DNA of 64,000 nucleotides from NCBI RefSeq assembly GCF_039555335.1, contig NC_092636.1, positions 55,731,706-55,795,705 on the forward strand. Direction: 5' to 3'. Positions within the stretch are counted from its first letter, which is position 1, and the number at the start of each line of letters is the position of its first letter. This document shows positions 55,131-64,000 of this stretch, in pieces. The notes below the pieces were generated by a model. That model saw only the letters and a list, made by a program, of their open reading frames with translations. It had not been told where the DNA came from and did not search any database. This DNA comes from Amphiura filiformis (taxonomy: Eukaryota > Echinodermata > Ophiuroidea > Amphilepidida > Amphiuridae). A program made the position numbers and the translations under genes.

Positions 55131-55628
55131 ATAGTACGAGTTCGTGTACACAACCAATCAATGGTCAGTCCATGAATGTACATGTAATTGGGTGAAAGAA
55201 CTGTGTCCTTGAAGGCAAACTGTCTGGTAAAGAATAGGTTCTAGAATTGAATTATTATGCGTCTTTATTCTTTAGACTAGAGCTTCAATAACACTATCAG
55301 ACATTAATTACAGTTTTCAGTGTGCCCTGTCCATGAACGCACAACTCCCTTTAGTTTAGTCTGTAAATATCAGATAATTGTTCATAAAAATAATGAAAGC
55401 TATCCTTACATGAACAAAATGACATTTAATGGATATTTAATGAATGAATGTTTAATGCATGAATCTTTAATGGATGAATGTTTAATGACTGAACATTTAA
55501 TTTAGCATGTTTAGTGAATCCTTTGATGAATGTGTTCTTATTGGCATGTATAGTGTATATACATTGCTGGATTTGTTTTGATAACATTTAAATATTAAAA
55601 CACACACACACTATTGACACTTAATTGG
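55131..55628 (+). repeat. Repeat R12, copy 2, with internal minisatellite
   Basis: Second copy of the 52.4 kb repeat. At 55422-55502 it carries a local expansion of ~12-bp units such as GAATGTTTAATG, absent from the other copies. Confidence 0.75.
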
Positions 55629-55774
55629 GCTAACCCGTTTCTTTATTTATCTGTCTTTGGATAATTGCACGTAAGATTCCTTTCAAGATTTTTTGCAACC
55701 ATTCAATCGTTATCCTTGTCAATCTTGTACTGACATATTGCGGTATTACTTTGAACCACAATAGCCTCGTTTCT

Positions 55775-56264
55775 AATGGCACAGTTAATTAAGACCATTT
55801 AACATTCATATCTCTAAATGTAACCAAAGTAGTGGAGTACGAGTTTGTGTATCCAACTCAATCACTGGTCAGACTAAGAATGCACAAACATATTGGGTTA
55901 AAGAACTGTGTCCTTGAATATGAGCTTACTTGCAATCCTGGTGTCTTAAGACAAACTGTCTCGTAAAGAATAGGTTGTAGAATTTGAATTAGCAGACGTC
56001 TTTGAGCTTCAATTACACTATCAGATAGCAATTACAGCCTCCAGTGTGCCCTGACCAAGTACGCACTTCTCTTGTTTAGTATGCAAAGATAAGATAATTG
56101 TGTTCATAAAAAATAATGAAAGCCACCCTTTGAATAAAATGACATTTAATGTGAAGCCCTTGATGAATGTTTTCATATTGGCATGGATGGTAGATTCATA
56201 CATTGTTGGATTTGTTTTGATTACATTTAAATATTGAAACACACAGACACTATTGACACTCATT
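55775..56264 (+). repeat. Repeat R12, copy 3
   Basis: Closest match to copy 1 (GAACTGTGTCCTTGAATATG, TTCATATTGGCATGGATGGT). Ends about 750 bp before the GPCR start codon. Confidence 0.8.
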
Positions 56265-57013
56265 AATTCCGTGTATTCTACATGCAATCTGTCACTGAAG
56301 TTTTGCTGTAAGGAATGTTAGACGACAACGGAGGGCGTGCTGTTGGCTTATCTTGTCACGCGCAGACGAGTATTTTACTCTTCACAATAAGTTCATTGAT
56401 TACACGCAATATAATGGCATGCCCGTGGGATCCTAAACAGCAGCGAGATGTAACGCCAGCCACGTTTGAAAGTGTATAATAAAAATCTGAGCAGGTTTTT
56501 CAGGTATCAGTTCAAGTAGACTGAACCTGGATGATGACTTAGCTCACGTTTTTTGTGTTCGAAACTCTCTAAAGACACGTTTGTATACAATTCACTGAGT
56601 GAGATAATTGCTTAGTGTTGGCGCGTGGGCTTTGCCACGGCTGTTTACTGAAATATCTTCGATACATTGGTAATCATAGTGATAAATCTAACAGTAATTG
56701 CAATACCGTTGTAGACAAACTTCTCCGGCTCAGTCGGCTTAAGTGACTAGTACGGTGTCGTTCTTGATACCAATAAAGCATTAAGAAGAGATTATAAACG
56801 CAGTAAATCAGACTCTCCATCAGAGTATCATCATCGAATTCGACGAAATACGGCGAATCACCAACCTCGATTTTAAGAGCACTATGTAAGATGACACTGT
56901 TGTCAAATATTCAAATATCGGATTATAATCGCCTGGTATTATCAGAAGTTTGATCCCAAGACAACCGAATTGAGCACATTGGTATTTTATCAGTCTTGGG
57001 ATACACCTTCAAG

Positions 57014-57419
57014 ATGGCTTCATATCCTTATTATGATTATGATATTAACCAGAGCAGCTACTTTTGGAATGGATCTGCGATGCCACCTGGATGCGAAAGC
57101 TTGGACCCTGTTCATCCTATCGTCAAAGTATTTCTTACCATCTGCTTTACCCTCATGATCATATTCTGTGGACTTGGTAACTGTATATTGACTTTCATCA
57201 TCTTCACACAGAAAAGACTGCGAAGTGTAACTAATCTGCTTATCGCTAATTTAGCCGTATCAGACTCACTGGTGGCTATGTTATGCGCTCCTTTTACACT
57301 TCATTATTACCTACACAATAACTGGGTGTTTGGAGAGATTATGTGTCCATTCGTTGGTTCCGTCAAAATATTTCACTCTTTGTGTCTGTTAACACACTGC
57401 TGGTCATCGCGGTGGATAG
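57014..57419 (+). CDS. Rhodopsin-class GPCR, first coding exon (prokineticin-receptor-like), frameshifted
   Basis: Start ATG at 57014. An acidic Tyr-rich N-terminus (YPYYDYD) with NQS and NGS glycosylation sites precedes TM1 (residues ~38-64, GLGN with N56 as the helix-1 anchor), TM2 (TNLLIANLAVSDSLVAML, D84 as the helix-2 anchor), a first outer loop with W104 and C111 (disulphide cysteine), then TM3. Near 57361-57372 the frame slips; in the shifted frame the sequence continues SLFVSVNTLLVIAVDR and ends at 57419 with AG followed by GTGAGT, a consensus splice donor that splits the DRY arginine, an intron site seen in many class A receptors. TNLLIANLAVSD and PF...YY resemble prokineticin-type peptide receptors, but other peptide receptors are possible. 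The frameshift means either a pseudogene or an assembly error. No later exon is recognised downstream. Confidence 0.75.
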
Positions 57420-57425
57420 GTGAGT
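57420..57425 (+). promoter_or_regulatory. Splice donor GTGAGT of the GPCR exon
   Basis: GTGGATAG|GTGAGT: a perfect donor placed within the Arg codon of the DRY motif. It supports exon status for the preceding frame. Confidence 0.65.
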
Positions 57426-57656
57426 TGTTTATCTTTTTGTTCTTCTGCGAAAAAAAAGAAACTTTCATATATTTGTTAAAAATATACACACAGCAAAGAT
57501 TCAAACTGTCCTTTTTCACCAAAGCTATAGCTGAAGGCCCTCTATCAGAATCTTGGTACTTGATAGATTATCTTTGCATTAACTGGTATATAGGAGGGAC
57601 TGTGGTACTGTGGTAACTTATGCTATTTTTCTAGATTCCAGAGGGTAGTTACACTA

Positions 57657-57854
57657 CTATTCGCTACTTGCACGGTTCCGCCATTATGCACTATGTGCGG
57701 GGAGAGCCTCGAACTGGCAGCATACATGAAAGGAAGAATTATGTAACCTTACACAGAACGTTATGACTAGTTCAATTCCCATTCATGTATGCTGCCAGTT
57801 CGAGGCTCTCCCGCACATAGTGCATAATGGCGGAACCGTGCAAGTAGCGAATAG
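57657..57854. mobile_element. Near-perfect hairpin element, ~73-bp arms
   Basis: CTATTCGCTACTTGCACGGT (57657-57730 arm) and its inverse (57782-57854) differ by one base insertion. The 51-bp loop is unrelated. It sits about 240 bp after the GPCR exon, in the putative intron. It is probably a very young MITE. Confidence 0.75.
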
Positions 57855-57859
57855 GCTAA

Positions 57860-60800
57860 CTTATTTTGTCTAAAACCTACAATATTACGTTCAGTTTCCG
57901 TTGTCAGATTTCCTATTGTTTCCCATATTTGAATTGTCCCATTGTTAAAAAGTGTGAAACCTTCTTTTGTAAAAGAGACAGGCCAGCCTAGACGGACTCG
58001 TTTTCGTTCGTTGGAGGTAATTTTTGTTGGTTGTTTAAATGTGATGCACCCGAGTACAAAAACGAAATCAACACGTAGTTCAATTGAGATTCATTCTATG
58101 AGGCTGACGTACTAAAAACATAAAAACGAGCGCGTGTATATAGTACAGCTATAAGATGCTGAATGATAATTAACTTTAGTGGTTATATTCTGATGGTAGT
58201 GAAAAAGTTATAACATCGATTGTATATAACGAGTGAAAGGTGATTTAAAACCTGTGATTTGTTTTTGTTTATATTGTTTGGATCTGTTCCGGGATCTGTT
58301 GGCGTTTCAGCTACACAGGCTATTTGCGCCTTATTCTATTCCAGTATATAATTGTAGCGTCAATTATATTCATTATGGAAATTGGTCCGAAACAATCATG
58401 GAAGAAAGTCTAGTTTTAGAAGCAGGATGAAACCGGAGAACCCGGAGAAAACCTGCTGTAGCGAGTATAGACTGGAAAATTCTATGCAGTGTTTTCAGTC
58501 CTATACTGTGTTTCTACAAGAGAACAGGAACTGAAACAGCTCTATTTGTTTGCAACGGAAAATTAATCCTTGGTCCAATAGTTTTTGAGTCTGATTTAAT
58601 GTGCACCCCCCAAGACGTGTGCAATAGGCTCTGTTCGAAATAAATGATATTGAAGTATTTTTGACTAATGCAATTATAAAATTAAAATGGTTATATTGAC
58701 AATGATTCTTCCGAAGAGATATTTGTGCAATGTGGAATCATAATAACTGCGTAGTCTTCTATCTCCAGCTTACTGTTCAGATAATGCAATCAGATAGAAT
58801 TACATTGGACGTAAAATAATCATTGTACGTTTTCCCTATACCATATTCTTTCAAAATAACATTACTAGTTGTACCAATCACACAATCTAGTATTGCAATC
58901 GTATAACATTAGTTTAAAAGTATCCAAGTACATTTATAATACCAGAAAGGTTCCTGGTAGTGTGTTAATCAAAAATAACGAAAGGTCAGTTTCAAGTACC
59001 CCCAAACAACAATACACGTATATCTGACACTAATGCAATATTTCCATAAAAACCGGCTAGGCTATAATGAATACTCTTGACAGTGTTAGTTTGTGCTTTT
59101 AGGATACCCTTTAAAACTCACAAAGTTGTCTCTATTTTCTACTATTCTTTAATATTGACAATGAGTCACTCATTCACGGGCCCATTCATGTAGCCTCATT
59201 TCAAATCTACACTCCCTGTGTGGAAGATTAAGGTTATTCCATAGAGGATGTATGGATTTCAACGGGATTAGCTCAATGGAAATGGACACAATGCAGATAC
59301 TTTATGAAAAGAATGCTACGAAGCTTATCAAGTGAATGCACCTTAACTTACTTTTGATCACAGTACACGTTCATAAAACGAGGTAATCTATAAATCTACC
59401 TGGTATTGTTAACCAACTCTAAATGCCTTTTTGCTTAAGCACTTATTATATTCGACGGAACATATAGGTCGATTATACGCTTGAACATAAAGTACGCAAC
59501 AGATTTACTAATGTGGGCCACTTTCTACATAACTGATATAATTATTATATTTTATCATATAAATTTAAATTTGCCGCGCTATTTCTGTTACCATTTATAA
59601 TGATCATGTAGAATTCTTAGAATCATGAATAATATTTTATGACGCGCAAAAATGCTACGGACACACGTTTATATAGATACCTTTAATGTCAATTTTACTT
59701 TCAAATACTTGTATGTTAAACATATTAATAGATTTGGGGCACCTAAGTTCCTGTTATGTGAGCTGTAAGAAGTGATCACACTTTGAAAGGAAGCTACTTT
59801 TCAGTTCTCTCATGGGCAGGGACCAGCGGCAGAGGTTCAGGAGGATTAGTGACTTATTTAAAGTCATAATGTACGATCTTATAATATGAATTTGGTTAAT
59901 TTTTTTCAAACCTGATTTTTTGGCATATTTGTAATGTTTACACATGTCACAACTTGCACCTAAATGGAATCAGCCAAATTTGTTGTGTTTGTAGGTAAAC
60001 AGAGCAAAGTTCGACATAAAGTCATAATTCAAGAAATTATGACTTTATGTCCGCCCATAGAACTGCGTGTTAAACGGCCAAAATAACTTGCAGTGTTTCT
60101 TTCATTACCTCGTTATGTCAGCTCAAAATGGACAGAAACCATTCCCGATCATTATTACTAGTATTATTTCAGCATTTTGAGTATATAATGACAAATTTAA
60201 AATTTGAAGGAAATCGTACATTAAGCCTTTAATATCTAATTGTTATGCTGTCGTGTTCTTTCTAATGAGGTATGCTCTCTCCTCACATTACATGTCATGT
60301 ATGGCTAAGCGTGAAACGAATGCGCTCTTTTCAGTCTTTGCATTACCGGGAATTCCTGCCACCGTCTATGTTTTTCTTGCTTTTAAAATTCAGTACGCGG
60401 CACCCATTTTCTTTTAATATATACTTGTAATGGAAATAATGGAAATAATCAAAAATACAAATGATTTATAAAACACAAACATACGAAGACTAGAATAAAG
60501 GAATGAAATTCTATTATACTCCGAATTACAATTTACATAAGGTAATCTACCCTTATCGGGAATCCAAACCAACTGCGAATGATTATTAACTACTCACACT
60601 AAGGCCTATGTGACAGAAATTCAGAGAAATGTATCTATAGGTCGATGTAACCTTTTAAACATATTTATAAATGTGAGCGTCTATTTACTTTTCAACGAAC
60701 CGTAAGATGTGACACTGTAGGCTGTGTTATCTTTATAGTTGATATAGCAGTGTGTCTGATTGCGCTAGCTATACCAGACATTAGACACTAGAGCAGATTT

Positions 60801-60995
60801 TAAAATTGCACATCACGGTTACTGTATCTAGGATAGAATCACAAGCTAATCATTAGCTGATGGAAGTAAGTGTAAGCATGGACGTACTAACTTATTTTAA
60901 TACGTCCATCAATGTTATTCAATAGATATATGATTTTTATTAGTGTATAGATGACAGTAAAACGGTCATCGATTCCCATTCGTTATTCAGAATTG
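57860..60995. other. No exon recognised; short hairpins
   Basis: If the GPCR continues, this is intron. A hairpin ACATAAAGTCATAATT/AATTATGACTTTATGT lies at about 60015-60051. I found no TM4-TM7 sequence. Confidence 0.45.
58430..58453 (-). repeat. SINE body motif, isolated
   Basis: The minus strand reads GGTTTTCTCCGGGTTCTCCG then GTTT, the motif also found in the SINE at 27.4 kb. A SINE remnant around it is likely, but its tRNA head is not visible. Confidence 0.45.
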
Positions 60996-60997
60996 GC

Positions 60998-61240
60998 GTT
61001 ATTCTGAAAGGTCGATATTCCGATCACGCGAATATCCTATATCGTAAGGCTCGTTATTCTAAAAGATCGTTATTCCCAACATTTGTGTCATTTGGAAGAC
61101 CCTTACGGTTGTTTCGGAATAATGAACCTTCGGAATAAAGGTCCTTATTTTTCTTTTATAATAACGACCTTTCGGAATAACGATTCTTCGGAATAACAAC
61201 CCCTAGGAACAAAAACCCTTTGGAATAACGACCCTTAGCC
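60998..61240. repeat. Palindromic minisatellite, TTCGGAATAACGA units
   Basis: The left half reads CGTTATTCTAAAAGATCGTTATTCC-type words, the right half CTTTCGGAATAACGATTCTTC-type words: the ~16-bp unit appears in both orientations around 61100. A degenerate relative lies at 17090-17240. Confidence 0.75.
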
Positions 61241-61242
61241 GT

Positions 61243-61550
61243 GAGGCACCAGAACAAATTGCGTTCAAGCATAAACGGGTGGTGGTGTAAACTATAGATA
61301 TTTGTAAGCCATTGAAAGTAAATATATTGTGATTTCTTAGTGACGTGTAATGCTATTAAAGTCAATATGATTTGTGACATTAATGTTGTTTCTTGTCTAG
61401 CACACATAACAGATTCGGTGAGAGCGTTCACGTCTCAATGAAGCAAATCTCATTGCTATTCAATATTCAAGAATAATGATGAAAGCAAATGTTCAAATGT
61501 TTTGACGGCTAGATAATTATAGGATAATACATGCGTATCAATTGTTGGGA
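61243..61550 (+). repeat. Repeat R17, copy 1
   Basis: Aligns with 63572-63885 (GTCAATATGATTTGTGACAT, TAATGTTGTT). A 91-codon minus frame across it has no recognised domain. Confidence 0.65.
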
Positions 61551-61551
61551 G

Positions 61552-61674
61552 TGAAATTGTACAAAATAATGCACGCGTACTGAGATGTTGATGCGTCTAA
61601 TGCACGAGCCCCGAAGGGGGAGTGCATTAGACGCATCAACATCTCAGTATAAGTGCATTATTTTGTACAATTTC
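61552..61674. mobile_element. Near-perfect hairpin element, ~53-bp arms
   Basis: GAAATTGTACAAAATAATGC at the left and its inverse at the right, closing on GAGCCCCGAAGGGGGA. Arms are almost identical, with a few differences near GCACGCGTACTG. Confidence 0.75.
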
Positions 61675-62214
61675 TCGAGAAACAAGTGATTCGCATTTAT
61701 TAACAATAAAATAAAATAAATTTCATACACAATTGTCACTAAAAAGTAAAATGAACGAGTCCGAAAGCACTGCGCGCCCGTGCAATTGTACAACATCTAT
61801 GCACGGCTAGTAATTTACTAACGGAGGCTCTGATTGGTTCTCACTATCTAGGAGTGTATGAATAATGAAAATCGTAATAGTATGTATGCAAATATGAACA
61901 TGCTCATCCAACTTTTAAAAAAAATCACCTCAGGTTATCTACATTCTAACACTTTCGAGTTATAAAATGAATATAGTCTATTAATATGTGACACTTAATA
62001 GAATCTATTAGTATTGGACTATAGGTCACTATTACAAGGGACAATTAATAGAATATAAGTAATTATGACCCGGAACCCTGTTCAAAAATTAATACAGTAG
62101 TTAAATGGACGCCCACAGCTAGGCCAGATTCGAACGATTTGAATACTATGTCTAGGACAGAATCCCAAGAAAATCATTAGCAGATGAAATTAACTGATTG
62201 TATGGTTTCTTAAT

Positions 62215-63178
62215 TACAGGGTCTATTTCTGAAAAGTTGATCAAATATATTTTGGTGTGTAAAGAAACCTTTAATTGTTAGCTTTATAAACCAAAACAAT
62301 TATTTCAATCGGCTCACAACTTTTGAAGATATGCCCTTTTAAAGACAAGTACCCGTTTTTCACTCTGTCCACGAATAGCAAACAGAGTGGTTGGGATGGG
62401 TAATGCTGTGGAGTAGTCTGCAAGATCACCAGACCTCACACCACTTGATTTCTTCATTTGTGGCAAAATTCAAGATCTTTGCAAACGTATTACTGCTATA
62501 TTTGCCTAACTATCCGGCGCACACGGTTGGTACGATTGATGCAATGAGGACTAGGGCTGAAACCTGTATTCGTCAAGGAGGCAACCAGGTATAGGGCAGA
62601 GCAGCACAGTAAACTCACTTCAAAAGAACCAAAGACAAACTAAACAGCCCTTTTCAGGGCAAATGACTTATGTTGTCAATACAAAGAAAGCAAGAAACAA
62701 TAAAGTAAGAAAGTAAGAAACATAATAAAACAAAAAGGCATAAAATAACCGAGAAAAACATAAGTAATTGCAAGTATAGCAAAAGAAGTCCCATCCCACA
62801 TCAATTTCGCCCAAATTAATGACACTTAACAAAATCCATAACCCATAAGCCCACCGGTAAAGCCCATTCCTAAAACTTAAAAGAAAGTTGTTATTTTATA
62901 AAGTTATCATCGAGGAATGTTTTATATTCATGCATGGTATATGCACTTTTCAATCTTTGAAGTAGCCAAACCTCCTCCGTGGACAGAGTGAAAAACGGAT
63001 ACATTTCATTAAAAGGGCATATCTTCAAAAGTTATGAGCCGATTGAAATAATTGTTGCGATTTATTAAAGCTAACGGGTAAAGGCTTCTTTACATACCAA
63101 CATATACTTGATCAACTTTTCTGAAATAGGATAAAAAGAGGGGGCAATGAGGGGCCTCCTTTTTTGGGACACCCTGTA
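62215..63178. mobile_element. Mariner-like transposon with ~200-bp TIRs
   Basis: The right end, read inversely, is TACAGGGTGTCCCAAAAAAG; the left end begins TACAGGGTCTATTTCTGAAA, having lost ~40 bp near the tip. The arms match through GAAAAGTTGATCAA, TTATTTCAATCGGCTCA and CGTTTTTCACTCTGTCCAC. TA flanks both ends. The interior keeps a transposase fragment; the rest is A-rich. Confidence 0.75.
62420..62509 (+). pseudogene. Mariner-like transposase fragment
   Basis: Frame from 62420 reads ARSPDLTPLDFFICGKIQDL, CKRITAIFA and a stop. The SPDLTPLDFF block holds the last catalytic Asp of mariner-type transposases; this is a C-terminal remnant only. The 67-codon frame at 62391-62594 is a different reading of the same DNA. 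Confidence 0.7.
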
Positions 63179-63237
63179 GATTCAATGTTATGCAATAGAT
63201 ATGAATTTTACCATAGTAACGTTGTCCGCCAATATCA

Positions 63238-63570
63238 TAGGCGTAGATCCCCAATATTTTGCCAAGGGGATGGTCCATACAATCAACCCCTCAATGTTGA
63301 CACCTGTATGTGGGTTACTGACCAAATTAACATCATATTTGGCAATTTTAGCCCCCAAAGTGCCAACTGTTCGCGCTTCGCGCGCATATATTCCACTTCT
63401 GCACCATATTTCATCATTTTAGCTTCAATATAGCACACATTTTCGCGCGCATTTGTACCATAAACTTATTTGGTCGCCAAAAGGTGCTGGATTCACTATA
63501 CTACAAGAATTTGTTTCCAACCCCACCCCCCCCCCGCCATGTCAAAAAGAAATCTACACCACTGTCCGCC
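63238..63570 (+). repeat. Repeat R5, uninterrupted copy
   Basis: Runs from CCAATATTTTGCCAAGGGGA to CTACACCACTGTCCGCC without interruption, with TTCGCGCTTCGCGCGCATAT inside. It preserves the unoccupied form of the site entered by the mariner-like element at 50.6 kb. Confidence 0.7.
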
Positions 63571-63571
63571 A

Positions 63572-63885
63572 TCATGCACCAGAACAAATTACGTGCGAGC
63601 GTTGACGTATTAGTGAATTAGTTGTGTCTAAACTACCTCCAAGATATTTATAAGAAAATAAGTGTATTATGATTTCTTAGTGGTATGTAATGCTATATAG
63701 TCAATATGATTTGTGACATTAATGTTGTTCCTTGTCTACCCCACATAACAGCTGGGATGAGAGCGTTTACAATTCAATGAAATAAGGCTCATTACTATTC
63801 AATTTCAAGAATAATGATGTACGCAATAATTGAAATGTTGTGACTGTTACTAGTTAGATAAATAAAATATAATGATATACGCGTT
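63572..63885 (+). repeat. Repeat R17, copy 2
   Basis: Second copy of 61243-61550 in the same orientation. Confidence 0.65.
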
Positions 63886-64000
63886 GCTATCCAAGGAGAA
63901 CCGGGAAGACAAGTTATTAACTTCTTATAGAGCTTATTCAATTATAATAATGATCGCATGATACTTTAATTACTTTTACCACAAACACAATAAGAACTAT

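Noticed and set aside
58233..58430. Second exon of the GPCR
   Set aside because: The 65-codon frame lacks TM4 features, a DRY continuation or a suitable acceptor, and ends at a SINE-like motif.
1..64000. CRISPR array, bacterial operon or phage features
   Set aside because: No regular short direct repeats with unique spacers, no ribosome binding sites with packed ORFs; the DNA is eukaryotic in character.

Overview
This window looks like non-coding, repeat-dense DNA from a metazoan nuclear genome. It is AT-rich, has no bacterial-style gene packing, and contains only one recognisable cellular gene part: the first coding exon of a rhodopsin-class GPCR, with a GT splice donor inside its DRY motif. 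Everything else that can be read as protein is mobile-element sequence: a CR1/L2-like LINE whose N-terminus carries a 2A-like motif, Penelope-like elements, and mariner-like transposons. This mix, with many foldback MITEs and tRNA-derived SINE heads, suggests an aquatic invertebrate, plausibly an invertebrate deuterostome. I cannot name the species from sequence alone.

Layout. 1-7.2 kb: MITEs, telomere-like TTAGGG/TTTAGGG tracts, a decayed Penelope RT fragment (+), half of a TTAA-flanked foldback and a GC-rich MITE. 7.25-11.2 kb: a nearly complete LINE on the minus strand (signal-like leader, 2A-like motif, PHD finger, endonuclease, reverse transcriptase, C-terminal tail, GAAAT-type 3' tail), broken by a few single-base shifts. 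11.98-13.0 kb: two palindromic minisatellite arrays. 13.35-16.26 kb: a Penelope-like element on the minus strand, flanked by a 200-bp inverted copy of its own GIY-YIG region; the plus-strand partial copy continues to a hammerhead-like 3' end. 16.8-22.6 kb: interleaved repeats with long terminal inverted repeats, one containing a younger TTAA foldback whose empty site is preserved in a sister copy 3 kb away.

22.6-56 kb: mostly degenerate MITEs, three more tRNA-like SINE heads (four in the window), a ~408-bp tandem array interrupted by a LINE tail, a deleted mariner-like transposon inserted in an older repeat, and four two-copy repeats nested in inverted order around ~37-38 kb. 56.9-57.4 kb: the GPCR exon, with a frameshift in TM3 before the splice donor; three copies of a ~490-bp repeat lie just upstream. 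57.4-64 kb: the putative first intron or downstream DNA, with two near-perfect hairpin elements, a palindromic TTCGGAATAACGA minisatellite and a second mariner-like element with ~200-bp terminal inverted repeats.

The window is best read as a record of transposition, with nested insertions, foldbacks and a retroelement carrying translational-recoding and possibly ribozyme signals, rather than as a set of cooperating host genes. No tool was run: repeat boundaries are by eye and approximate unless an exact terminus is stated.
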